Below, one piece after another: positions 8,455 to 16,155 of a stretch of DNA of 37,172 bases (position 1 is its first letter; each line of letters starts with the position of its first letter). A model generated the notes under the pieces. It worked only from the letters and a program-made list of their open reading frames with translations, was not told where the DNA came from and did not search any database. The stretch lies in contig JAGCTY010000030.1 in NCBI GenBank assembly GCA_017963105.1, positions 1 through 37,172 on the forward strand, in the 5' to 3' direction. Both the position numbers and the translations under genes were made by a program. This DNA comes from Lentisphaeria bacterium (GTDB lineage Bacteria > Verrucomicrobiota > Lentisphaeria > Victivallales > UBA1829).

Positions 8455-8706
8455 ATGAACGACTCCAAACGCATTTCCCTGCTCGGCGTCATCGTCGAGG
8501 ACAACGCCGCGTCCGACCAGATCAACAAAATCCTCCACGCCTACAGCACGTTCATCGTCGGACGCATGGGCATCCCGTACCATTCCCGCGGCGTGAGCAT
8601 CATCAGCGTCGTGCTTGACGCCTCCCCGGAGACCGCCTCCGCGCTCGCCGGCGAACTCGGCAGAATCGGCGGCGTCTCGTGCAATATCGTCTCCGCGAAA
8701 AGCTGA
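8455..8706 (+). CDS. TM1266-family putative iron-only hydrogenase system regulator
   Basis: This 83-residue protein follows the TM1266 pattern closely: beta strand ISLLGVIVED, then helix with the GRMGIPY motif (around 34-40), RGVSIISVVLDASPE, and a C-terminal GVSCNIVSAK strand. The fold is the ferredoxin-like/ACT-type small regulator. The family name comes from co-occurrence with [FeFe]-hydrogenase maturation genes; a direct regulatory function is not well established. The frame is open further upstream to 8332, but the ATG at 8455 has AAAGGA about 10 bases before it and matches the family N-terminus. No hydrogenase or hyd maturation gene is in the window, so here the gene stands alone. It suggests a fermentative anaerobe (inference). 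Confidence 0.82.
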   Translation: MNDSKRISLLGVIVEDNAASDQINKILHAYSTFIVGRMGIPYHSRGVSIISVVLDASPETASALAGELGRIGGVSCNIVSAKS

Positions 8707-8720
8707 TTTCCGCTTCAATT

Positions 8721-8806
8721 CAAGGACTGCCGCGCCTGATTCGGCACACGCCATGCGTGCGCGAGCGAAAGCCGCGCTCAACTGCAGTGGGAGGACTTGT
8801 CCTCCC
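8721..8806 (+). repeat. Intergenic repeat copy 1
   Basis: It shares several blocks, in the same order, with 14938-15010: CAAGG(T)ACTGCCGC, then TGCGCGAGCG, a CCGCGC core, ACTGC and GGGAGG. The two lie in unrelated intergenic gaps, so this looks like a dispersed extragenic repeat family. This copy forms part of the terminator at 8771-8822. Confidence 0.55.
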
Positions 8807-8822
8807 GAGGCGCGGCGTTTTT
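8771..8822 (+). terminator. Long nested-hairpin terminator after the TM1266-family gene
   Basis: The outer stem is GCCGCGC (8771-8777) with GCGCGGC (8810-8816). Inside is a perfect 8-bp stem with a two-base loop, GGGAGGAC (8789-8796) and GTCCTCCC (8799-8806). Five T residues follow at 8818-8822. Confidence 0.75.
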
Positions 8823-8860
8823 CCACCGATCGCCAAACCCATTTCCGGAGAACCCCGCCC

Positions 8861-9193
8861 ATGCAATTTGTCCGCACGAACCTGACGCCCGGAGTGATCG
8901 TGCTTCTGGTCATTCTCGCGATCCTTTTTGCGGCCGTCGTGGTGCCGATCCTGCTGATCGCCGGATTCTGCTGGCTCGTCTGCACCGCCGTCACGGGCAG
9001 TTCCCCGATGGCGCTTTACCTCCGGCACAAGGCGCGCCGCCGGTCCGACATCGACGAGGAGCCGTTCGAACAGGACCGCAAGGATAATGCGGAGGAGGAG
9101 GACGGCAGGACCTCCGCGTACGACGACGACACGATCGAATGCGAGGTCATCAGCGCCCGCACGATCGATGAAGACGGGCAGGAAATCCGCTGA
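8861..9193 (+). CDS. Small single-pass membrane protein, unknown function
   Basis: Unrecognised 110-residue protein. Residues 11-43 form one long or two short hydrophobic helices (VIVLLVILAILFAAVV and a following CWLVC segment). The rest is a hydrophilic tail with a basic RHKARRRS patch and an acidic, repeated Glu/Asp stretch. The positive patch right after the helix suggests the tail is cytoplasmic. The frame continues upstream to 8615 but overlaps the TM1266 gene there; the ATG at 8861 has CCGGAG at about 8845-8850. A terminator separates it from the preceding gene, and I see no clear promoter of its own, so it may depend on read-through. Confidence 0.6.
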   Translation: MQFVRTNLTPGVIVLLVILAILFAAVVVPILLIAGFCWLVCTAVTGSSPMALYLRHKARRRSDIDEEPFEQDRKDNAEEEDGRTSAYDDDTIECEVISARTIDEDGQEIR

Positions 9194-9254
9194 GCCGGCG
9201 CTTCCCTTTTTCCCGTTGTCGTTCCCTTTTTTCCGGCTTTTTCTTGTGCCGCGC

Positions 9255-9283
9255 TTGCATTTTCATGGTTTAGGTTCTATAGT
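9255..9283 (+). promoter_or_regulatory. Promoter for the GH30 gene
   Basis: TTGCAT (9255-9260), a 17-bp spacer and TATAGT (9278-9283), with a leader of about 40 nt to the ATG at 9331. Confidence 0.65.
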
Positions 9284-9330
9284 ATCGCAAATACGGTACC
9301 AAATCTCATTTTCATAGAAAGAACCTTCCC

Positions 9331-10884
9331 ATGAAAAAATCCTCTCTCCGCCGTTTCCTCGTTCTCGCCGCGGCCATGCTCTGCACGGTCCTCTCCGCAC
9401 AGTCGAACAGCCGCACGCCCGCGGTCGTCGCGCTCGATCCGGCCAAAGGCTCGCCGTTCAACGACGGCGTGTTCGAGGGCTGGGGCACCTCGCTCTGCTG
9501 GTGGGCGAACCGCGTCGGCTACAGCGACAAGCTCACGGACCTCGCCGTGGACGCGTTTTTCGACCAGACGAAGGGGCTGAAGCTCAACATCGTGCGCTAC
9601 AACATCGGCGGCGGCGACGATCCCTCGCACCGCCACATCACGCGCTCCGACTCGAACATGCCCGGATTCGCCCAGCCGGTCCGCAGCGCGGACGGGGCGT
9701 TCGAGGTCGACGACGACGGCATCGTGATCTACCAGTACGACTGGGAACGCGACAAAAACCAGATGAACGTCCTCACCAAGCTCCTCAAGCGCAATCCCGA
9801 CGCCCTCGTCGAGGTCTTCTCCAACTCCCCGCCGTATTTCATGACCTGGAGCGGGTGCTCCAGCGGCGGCGCGGGCGTGCACAAGGACAACAACCTGCGA
9901 CCCGAATACGTCCCCGTCTTCGCCGTATTCCTCGCCGACGTCGTGAAACACCTCCGCGAAGACCTCCACATCAAGCTGAACAGCATCGATCCGTTCAACG
10001 AACCGTCATCCGGGTTCTGGGGCGCCTACAGCAACAAGCAGGAGGGCTGCGATTTCAAGGACAACCGCCTGAAGAGCCGCGTGATCACCGAGCTCGACAA
10101 GGCGCTCCGCTACCGCGGCGTCCGTGACGGCATCCTCATCGCGGCCGCCGACGAGACCTCCATGGACCTCGCCATCGACACCTACAGGGCGCTCTCCCCC
10201 GAGGCGAAAAAAGCCGTCGACCGCATCAACACGCATTCCTACAGCGGCAGCCGCCGCGCCGAAATGCAGGCCCTCGCGAAGGCCGAGAAGAAACACCTCT
10301 GGATGAGCGAAGTCGACGGCACCGGAACGCTCGGCGGACAGGCCGCCGGAGACATGGGCAGCCCGCTCTGGTTCGCCGAACGCATCATCACCGACATCAA
10401 CGGCATGATGCCCTCCGCCTGGGTCATCTGGCTCGTCGTCGACCGCCACCGCTCCGACTTCAACCGCATGGAGCGCAACAACACCTCGCTCCGCGGCGCG
10501 TACTGGGGAACCGGCATCTTCGACCACATCGAGGAAAAGCTCCTCCTCGGCAAGCGCTATTACGCGTTCGGACAGTTCACGCGCTACATCCGCCCAGGCG
10601 ACCGTATCATCGCCTCCTCGCCGTCCACCCTCGCCGCATACAACCGCGAATCCGGCAAAATCGTGGTCGTCGCCGTCAACAGCACCGCGAACGAACGCCC
10701 CGTGACGTTCGACCTCGCCGCGTTCGACCGCATCCCAGCCGCCTCCGCGAAGGTCATCCGCACCAGCGGCCCCGTGAACGCCGGCGAGAACTGGAACGAG
10801 GACATCCCGGCGGTCCCGGTCCGCGACAAAAAGCTCTCCGTCCAGCTCGCACCCTTCTCCATCACCACGTTCGTGATCGAGTAA
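9331..10884 (+). CDS. Secreted GH30 family glycoside hydrolase, probable endo-beta-1,6-galactanase type
   Basis: The protein has a signal peptide (KK, hydrophobic LVLAAAMLCTVLSA, cut before about residue 25), so it acts outside the cytoplasm. The GH30 TIM barrel is clear: GWGTSLCWWA near 50-59, an NIVRYNIGGGDD strand, SNSPPYFMTWSG, acid/base Glu224 in DPFNEPSSGFWG, and nucleophile Glu327 in WMSEVDGTG. A C-terminal beta-sandwich typical of the family ends in APFSITTFVIE. The GTSLCWWA signature recalls GH30 subfamily 5 endo-beta-1,6-galactanases acting on type II arabinogalactan side chains (from memory; the subfamily is not proven). Length 517 is normal. It seems monocistronic. A degraded copy of its last codons lies just downstream. 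Confidence 0.9.
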   Translation: MKKSSLRRFLVLAAAMLCTVLSAQSNSRTPAVVALDPAKGSPFNDGVFEGWGTSLCWWANRVGYSDKLTDLAVDAFFDQTKGLKLNIVRYNIGGGDDPSHRHITRSDSNMPGFAQPVRSADGAFEVDDDGIVIYQYDWERDKNQMNVLTKLLKRNPDALVEVFSNSPPYFMTWSGCSSGGAGVHKDNNLRPEYVPVFAVFLADVVKHLREDLHIKLNSIDPFNEPSSGFWGAYSNKQEGCDFKDNRLKSRVITELDKALRYRGVRDGILIAAADETSMDLAIDTYRALSPEAKKAVDRINTHSYSGSRRAEMQALAKAEKKHLWMSEVDGTGTLGGQAAGDMGSPLWFAERIITDINGMMPSAWVIWLVVDRHRSDFNRMERNNTSLRGAYWGTGIFDHIEEKLLLGKRYYAFGQFTRYIRPGDRIIASSPSTLAAYNRESGKIVVVAVNSTANERPVTFDLAAFDRIPAASAKVIRTSGPVNAGENWNEDIPAVPVRDKKLSVQLAPFSITTFVIE

Positions 10885-10923
10885 TTCTGACGCCCCTCCA
10901 TCACCACCTTCGCGATCGAGTCA
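10857..10923 (+). repeat. Echo of the GH30 3' end (28-bp imperfect direct repeat)
   Basis: Bases 10857-10884, the last codons of the GH30 gene, recur at 10896-10923 with 3 mismatches in 28 and an offset of 39 bases (13 codons). The copy stays in frame and would read SITTFAIES, against SITTFVIE-stop in the gene. Confidence 0.85.
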
Positions 10924-11006
10924 GCGCCGCCCTTTGGACACAACCCGCGGTGCGTCCCCGAATCTGTTATTGAAAGATAAAAGGGGAATCTTTTCGGTTT
11001 TATTGT

Positions 11007-11035
11007 TTGATATTTCGGGATTTGCATGATATATT
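11007..11035 (+). promoter_or_regulatory. Promoter for the AIDA-repeat gene
   Basis: TTGATA (11007-11012), a 17-bp spacer and TATATT (11030-11035). It is followed by an A-rich leader of about 95 nt with AAAGG just before the ATG at 11138. Confidence 0.7.
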
Positions 11036-11137
11036 ACGCGAATTGAAATGCGGACGCGCCCGAAAAGCGCCCCATTTTTCTAAAATACCAAGCTCAAAAC
11101 AACCATAACATAAGCTCAAAAACGAAAGGCCCAACAC

Positions 11138-14100
11138 ATGCACATGATATACGTTGACCCATCCCATGGAAACCACAATGGATTAAGAGATGTGGTTCTG
11201 ACTGAAGACATCATGGTAGTCTCCAATAAAGGCTGGGTAGAGAATACTATTGTTCAGGATTCCGGCTGCCTGTATATCGAATCCGCCGGCAGAGCAAGTC
11301 GAACGACTGTCAGCAGCGCAGGGGGAATAGGCGGATTTTACGTCTATACCGACGGGTGGGCGATCAGCACCACGATCTCTTCCGGCGGCGCCCTGTGGCT
11401 TTCCGGCGGGTTGGTGGAGAGTACAGAGGTCTTAGGCAACGGATATTTTAACATTTTCAGCGGCTCTGCTACCAGCACTACGATCCAATATGGAGCCCTC
11501 TTGCTCTACGACGGCAAGGCAACCGACATCCAGCTCAACCGCGGCGGATTGATGGTAGTTTCCGGCGGTACGGCGGACAATGCGGTCGTTTCCGGCTCTA
11601 TGTATCTCCGCGGCGGGCAACTGAACAGTGCAACAGTCGGACTCGAAGGACTGATGACTGTGAGCGGCGGGACTGCGAATCATACGGAAGTCGTCAATGG
11701 TAAAGTTTTCCTCTATGCCGGAGCCATGAACAGCACTGCCATCCGCAAATGCGGCGATGTTCAGTTTTTGGATGGCGGGGCAGCATACGACACTGTGATC
11801 GATACCGACGGCCGCATGGTCGTCAAAAGCGGGACCGCCCACCGTACCACCCTCAACTCCGGCGGAAGCATGGATGTTTCTTCCCTCGGCGTGGCGAATC
11901 GCACCACCGTCAACAATGGCGGCTGGCTTTCTGTTGGCCTCGGCGGGGTGGCGAGCAGCGCCACGGTCAGCTCCGGCGGCACTATGAGTCTTCAATCCGG
12001 CGCAGTAGGGAATGACATCCGGGTCTACGAAAGCGGCAAGCTGTCCCTGGCCGAATGCTCGCTCAACCGGGTGACCGTGAACTCCGGCGGCTCGGCCATT
12101 CTTTATTACAAGAAAGTGGATGCTTCCAAAGTCTTCATCGACGGCGGCGAAATCCAGGTCCTGGACAGCGGCATGATGTCCCAGAGCGTCGCGTCGGACT
12201 ATCTCACCGTCATGAACAGCGGCAGCCTCGTGATCAGCGCCGGCGGCACGGTCGACGGCGCGATCGTCCGTGACCACGGACATGTCACGGTCAAACTCAA
12301 TGCCGTCTTCGCGAACGCGACGGTCATAAACGCGGACGTCACGGCCGAATACTCTGCGAAGGTCTCCGGCCTGACGTTGAGTTCGGGCGGCGTCCTGTAC
12401 GGATCGTCCAGCGAACAGGGCCTTCTCGGCGCGAAGATCCAGGATGTCACCGTCAGCTCGGGCGGCATCCTGAACGTATCCGGCGCAAAGTTCCAGGATG
12501 TTACCGTCAGCTCGGGCGGCAGCGTCACGGGCGTTCTGCGGAATGCTTCCGGCCTCGTCTTCGCCGGCGGCACGCTCGACCTGAACATCGCGAAGGCGTC
12601 CGTGCAGAGCGCTTCCCTCGTCGACAGCGCGTCGTACGCCGCGATCAAGTCCGGCACGTACGACGTCACGCTCACGGTCGCCAACAAGCAGCTGAACGGC
12701 ACGTACATACTCATCAGAGATGCGACCGATTTCAATACGACCGTCACGGTGAAGTTCGGCGCCAACACCCTCGGTACGCTCACGGTCGGCGGCGGCCCCA
12801 CGGACGTCGGAAACATCACGTGCGACCTGAAGCTGAACGACTTCGGCACCCTCGTGGTCGTCGTGACCAACGGCGCGATCCCGGACCCGATCTACTCGGG
12901 CGCCACATTGACCGAAGAACGGAAGGACATCACCAGCGGCATGTCGGCGATCGACGTGACCGTCAGTTCCGGCGGCATCCTGGCCATCTGTTCCGGCGGC
13001 GAAGCAAGCAACACCACGGTCTATTACAGGGGCGAGTTCATGGTGGAAAGCAAAGGCGATTTGATTGGTGCGACGGTGCGCTACGGCGGCAAGGCGACGC
13101 TTTATGAGGACGCCTCGGCGCATGACGTGGTCGTGGCTGGCGGCACGCTCGTGGTCGAAAGCGGCGCTTTCATCTTCCAGACGTCAAAGGGCAAAACCGT
13201 GACGAGCAATATCATCGTGTCGGACGGCGGCAAGCTCAACGTCAACGGCGGCTGGGTGGAAGGCGCGCTGGTCTCCGGCGGACAGGCGGTGATCGAGAGC
13301 GACGGATCAATGTACTACGCCTCGGTCGCGAACGGCACCGTCCAGGTGAAGGACGGCGCATACGCCGGGATGACCATTCTGAATGGCGGCGTCGTGAGCG
13401 TGGAATCCGGCGGCACGGCCGCGTGCACGGTCAGCTCCGGCGGCATCATCCGCCTGGAGGACGGCTGCGAGCTGAACAACAGCCTCAGGGTCTATGAGGG
13501 CGGCGTGGTGACCGGCGTGATGCACGATCTGTACGAAGTCCGGATGTACGGCGGCACGCTCGACTTCGACATCTCGGAGGCCGCCCCGTCCGGCGAGTAC
13601 ATCGTCGATATGGACACGATCTTCAATGCGGACCAGGGGATGTTCTGCACGCTCACGGTCGACGGAAGCCAGGCGTACGGCACGTACAACCTCATGGAAT
13701 ACGCCTGGGGGTACGATTCGATCATCACCTACTCGGATCCGCTCACGGTGAAGAATACCGCCGGGTCCGAGCTCGGCACGCTCGCGGTCGGCGAGACCGC
13801 GGAGATCGACGGCGCGACCTACACGCTGAACTTGAGCGACGACTACCATCTGACCGTCACCATCTCGGAGGGCGCACCGACTCCGCCACCGCCCACGCCG
13901 ACGCCCACGCCCGGGGACAAGTCGTTCTTCACGGGCGATTTCAACGGCGACCTCTTCGACACGCTCGCCGTGCAGTCCGGCAGCACGGTCACGATCTACC
14001 AGAACGGCGAAGCATGGGGTCTCGGCCTCACGCTCGACACGGGCTGGTCCGTGGTTGGCACCGGCGACTTCAACGGCGACAACATCGACGACTTCCTGCG

Positions 14101-14791
14101 CGTGAACACGGAAGGCTATGTGGTCGGAGAAATGTCGAACGGCAACGGCACGTTCACGCCGCAGGTACTGAACCTGAAGAACGCGGGCTGGGACATCCTC
14201 GGCACCGGCGACTTCAACGGCAATGGCACCGACGACGTGCTGATCGCGAACCCGACCGGCGCGTCCGAGACCGTCGGCCTGCTCGGCTACTGGGAAAGCG
14301 GCGTCTCGTGGACGCTTATCAACGGGTATTCGCCCGAATGGACTATGGTGTCCACCGGCGACTTCAACGGCGACGGCAAGTGCGATATGCTGTGGAAAAA
14401 CAGCTTCGTCGGCGACGGCGGCCTGACCTACAACGCCTATTGCACATGGATCGTCGAGGATCCGGTCGACTGGCGCATGGTCAGCGTGGCGAACCCGGAC
14501 GAGTGGAACTTCCTCTGCTCCGGCGACTTCGACGGCAACGGCTCGCACGACATCGCCATGATCAACGACGTGGGCGTGGTCGGCATCTGGGGCGTCACGG
14601 ACGGCTACCTCAGCTCGTGGTCGATCCTCAGCGCGGTCACGAACGAGTGGACGCTCGCGGGCGTCGCCGACTTCAATGCCGACGGCACCGACGACATCGC
14701 CTGGAACAATACCGACACCGGGCTGACCGGCTATTGGCAGATCAACGACAAACAGCTCACCACCTGGGCAAACATCGCCACGATCGGCTGA
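11138..14791 (+). CDS. Giant AIDA-type beta-helix protein with C-terminal FG-GAP/VCBS-like repeats
   Basis: Residues 1-910 are mostly Gly/Ser/Val-rich repeats of about 19 residues (pattern ...VSSGGxxxVxSGGxAxxTTV...), like the passenger repeats of AIDA-type adhesins that form a right-handed beta-helix. A Pro/Thr linker (about 914-927) leads to six FG-GAP/VCBS-like units with DFNGDxxDD calcium-loop motifs up to residue 1217, a beta-propeller-like module. I see no Sec signal peptide (the N-terminus is MHMIYVDPSHGNHNG), no autotransporter barrel and no sorting motif, so the export route is open. Surface adhesion or glycan binding is a guess from architecture. Bases 11138 to about 12000 are visibly less GC-rich than the rest, suggesting a mosaic. 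ATG 11138 follows AAAGG at 11124-11128. The reading frame is intact. Confidence 0.85.
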   Translation: MHMIYVDPSHGNHNGLRDVVLTEDIMVVSNKGWVENTIVQDSGCLYIESAGRASRTTVSSAGGIGGFYVYTDGWAISTTISSGGALWLSGGLVESTEVLGNGYFNIFSGSATSTTIQYGALLLYDGKATDIQLNRGGLMVVSGGTADNAVVSGSMYLRGGQLNSATVGLEGLMTVSGGTANHTEVVNGKVFLYAGAMNSTAIRKCGDVQFLDGGAAYDTVIDTDGRMVVKSGTAHRTTLNSGGSMDVSSLGVANRTTVNNGGWLSVGLGGVASSATVSSGGTMSLQSGAVGNDIRVYESGKLSLAECSLNRVTVNSGGSAILYYKKVDASKVFIDGGEIQVLDSGMMSQSVASDYLTVMNSGSLVISAGGTVDGAIVRDHGHVTVKLNAVFANATVINADVTAEYSAKVSGLTLSSGGVLYGSSSEQGLLGAKIQDVTVSSGGILNVSGAKFQDVTVSSGGSVTGVLRNASGLVFAGGTLDLNIAKASVQSASLVDSASYAAIKSGTYDVTLTVANKQLNGTYILIRDATDFNTTVTVKFGANTLGTLTVGGGPTDVGNITCDLKLNDFGTLVVVVTNGAIPDPIYSGATLTEERKDITSGMSAIDVTVSSGGILAICSGGEASNTTVYYRGEFMVESKGDLIGATVRYGGKATLYEDASAHDVVVAGGTLVVESGAFIFQTSKGKTVTSNIIVSDGGKLNVNGGWVEGALVSGGQAVIESDGSMYYASVANGTVQVKDGAYAGMTILNGGVVSVESGGTAACTVSSGGIIRLEDGCELNNSLRVYEGGVVTGVMHDLYEVRMYGGTLDFDISEAAPSGEYIVDMDTIFNADQGMFCTLTVDGSQAYGTYNLMEYAWGYDSIITYSDPLTVKNTAGSELGTLAVGETAEIDGATYTLNLSDDYHLTVTISEGAPTPPPPTPTPTPGDKSFFTGDFNGDLFDTLAVQSGSTVTIYQNGEAWGLGLTLDTGWSVVGTGDFNGDNIDDFLRVNTEGYVVGEMSNGNGTFTPQVLNLKNAGWDILGTGDFNGNGTDDVLIANPTGASETVGLLGYWESGVSWTLINGYSPEWTMVSTGDFNGDGKCDMLWKNSFVGDGGLTYNAYCTWIVEDPVDWRMVSVANPDEWNFLCSGDFDGNGSHDIAMINDVGVVGIWGVTDGYLSSWSILSAVTNEWTLAGVADFNADGTDDIAWNNTDTGLTGYWQINDKQLTTWANIATIG
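12428..12520 (+). repeat. Recent internal duplication in the AIDA region
   Basis: Bases 12428-12466 and 12482-12520 are 39-bp copies differing at 3 positions, offset by 54 bases (18 codons, one beta-helix rung). The array is therefore still growing or being homogenised. Confidence 0.85.
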
Positions 14792-14937
14792 TGTAGCGCC
14801 GGGAAAAGTCCCGCCCGACTGCCTCTCGGGCGGAATACGACATATAGGACCGGCGAATATACCTGCCGATATACTGGCCTCCGCAATCTTTCACGGTTGC
14901 GGAGGTCGCTTTGTCGCCTCCCCGTGCCGTTGCGAAG

Positions 14938-15010
14938 CAAGGTACTGCCGCAGCACGGCTTGCCGTGTGCGCGAGCGCAACCGCGCACTGCCGCACGGGA
15001 GGCCCTGCTA
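14938..15010 (+). repeat. Intergenic repeat copy 2
   Basis: Counterpart of 8721-8806, sharing CAAGG(T)ACTGCCGC, TGCGCGAGCG, CCGCGC, ACTGC and GGGAGG in order. It contains its own small hairpin CACGGC-TT-GCCGTG, again with a TT loop. Confidence 0.55.
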
Positions 15011-15073
15011 ATTCAAAAACAAAGCGTAGAGCATCCGTTTCACGTTAAGTTCACGTTAATTTTTAACTCTTGT

Positions 15074-15102
15074 TTGTTTTTTTCGCGTTCCGCATATATA
15101 AT
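15074..15102 (+). promoter_or_regulatory. Promoter of the aldose-to-KDG operon
   Basis: TTGTTT (15074-15079), a 17-bp spacer and a perfect TATAAT (15097-15102), giving a leader of about 48 nt. No operator palindrome is obvious around it, and no transcriptional regulator gene is linked to it in the window. Confidence 0.65.
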
Positions 15103-15156
15103 ATTTTCTATCAACGCCTTTTTCATCTGCCCCAAACAAGCGAAAACGACAAACAC

Positions 15157-16155
15157 ATGACAACCTACCTGACAAGAGACGGGCTTGAGACCACGCCGGT
15201 CATTTTCGGCACCAGCTGCCTCGGCAATCTCTACCGCGTCCTGCCATACGAAACGAAACTTGAACTCGCCAGGGCCTGGTACCGCACCGCCGCGAAGCCC
15301 ACGATCGACTCCGCCGGGAAATACGGCGCAGGACTCGCGCTCGAATCCATCGGACGCGCCCTCCGCGACCTCGCGGTCCCCTCGGACGGCATCACGGTCA
15401 GCGTGAAACTCGGCTGGCGGCGCAAACCGCTCACGACCCCGGAACCGACATTCGAACCGGGCGTATGGGCGGGCCTCGCATACGATGCCGAACAGGACAT
15501 TTCCTACCGCGGGATCATGCGCTGCTACGACGAAGCGGTCGAACTGCTCGGCGGAGCCTGCGGCATCGACCTCGTTTCCGTTCACGACCCCGACGAATTT
15601 CTGGCGGGCGGCGGCACGGCGGAGGACATCCTCGGCGCCTACCGCGCGCTGTTCGAGCTGAAGAAGGCCGGACGCGTCCGCGGCGTCGGCATCGGCGCAA
15701 AGGACTGGCATGTGATCCGCGGCCTCTACGACAGCATCCCCTTCGACTGGGTCATGTTCGCCTGCGCCCCGACCATCCTGCGCCATCCGCGCGAACTCCG
15801 CGAATTCATGCACAAGCTCAAAGGCGACCGGGTCGGCATCATTGACTCCGCCCTATTCAACGGCGGCTTCCTCACCGGCGGTTCCATGCTCGACTACCGC
15901 AAGGCCGACCCCGTCCGCGACGCCGCCCTGTTCGAAAAACGCGCCGACTACCTCGCCGTCTGCAAGGATTTCTCCGTCGATCCGGCCGCCGCTGCCGTCG
16001 AATACGGATTCCGCCAGCCCGGCGTCGTCGCAGTCTCGCTGAACACCTCCGATCCCGCCCGCATTCCCGTGAACGCCTCCTATGCTCAGCACCATGCGCC
16101 CGCGGGATTCTGGACCGAGCTTATCCGCAGAAAGGTCATCGACGATGAAAATTGA
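15157..16155 (+). CDS. Aldo-keto reductase, probable L-galactose/L-fucose-type 1-dehydrogenase
   Basis: This 332-residue NAD(P)-dependent oxidoreductase has the AKR catalytic tetrad: Asp51 and Tyr56 in DSAGKYG, Lys84 in VSVKLGW and His143 in SVHDPDE. The HDPDE context is typical of D-threo-aldose/L-fucose/L-galactose dehydrogenases, which oxidise C1 of a sugar to its lactone. The next gene is a lactonase-type amidohydrolase and overlaps this one by 11 bases, which supports that role. An upstream in-frame ATG at 15070 would lie before the promoter -10, so the ATG at 15157, matching the family N-terminus, is preferred; its Shine-Dalgarno is weak. Later genes lead from L-galactonate rather than L-fuconate, so L-galactose is the likeliest substrate (inference). 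Confidence 0.86.
   Translation: MTTYLTRDGLETTPVIFGTSCLGNLYRVLPYETKLELARAWYRTAAKPTIDSAGKYGAGLALESIGRALRDLAVPSDGITVSVKLGWRRKPLTTPEPTFEPGVWAGLAYDAEQDISYRGIMRCYDEAVELLGGACGIDLVSVHDPDEFLAGGGTAEDILGAYRALFELKKAGRVRGVGIGAKDWHVIRGLYDSIPFDWVMFACAPTILRHPRELREFMHKLKGDRVGIIDSALFNGGFLTGGSMLDYRKADPVRDAALFEKRADYLAVCKDFSVDPAAAAVEYGFRQPGVVAVSLNTSDPARIPVNASYAQHHAPAGFWTELIRRKVIDDEN

Larger units (their letters stand above)
14792..15156. other. 365-bp gene-free gap: hairpins, dispersed repeat, promoter
   Basis: Two hairpins come first. An 8-bp stem (14811-14818 with 14826-14833) and a 9-bp stem (14878-14886 with 14897-14905) may act together as the end of the AIDA transcript, though neither has a strong T-tract. 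Intergenic repeat copy 2 follows (14938-15010). The gap ends with an AT-rich stretch carrying the operon promoter at 15074-15102. I see no coding potential beyond very short shadow frames. Confidence 0.7.

Noticed and set aside
11138..14791. Repeats in the giant gene as a CRISPR-like or minisatellite array
   Set aside because: The repeats are in-frame codon-level beta-helix rungs with diverged sequence, not regularly spaced identical units.
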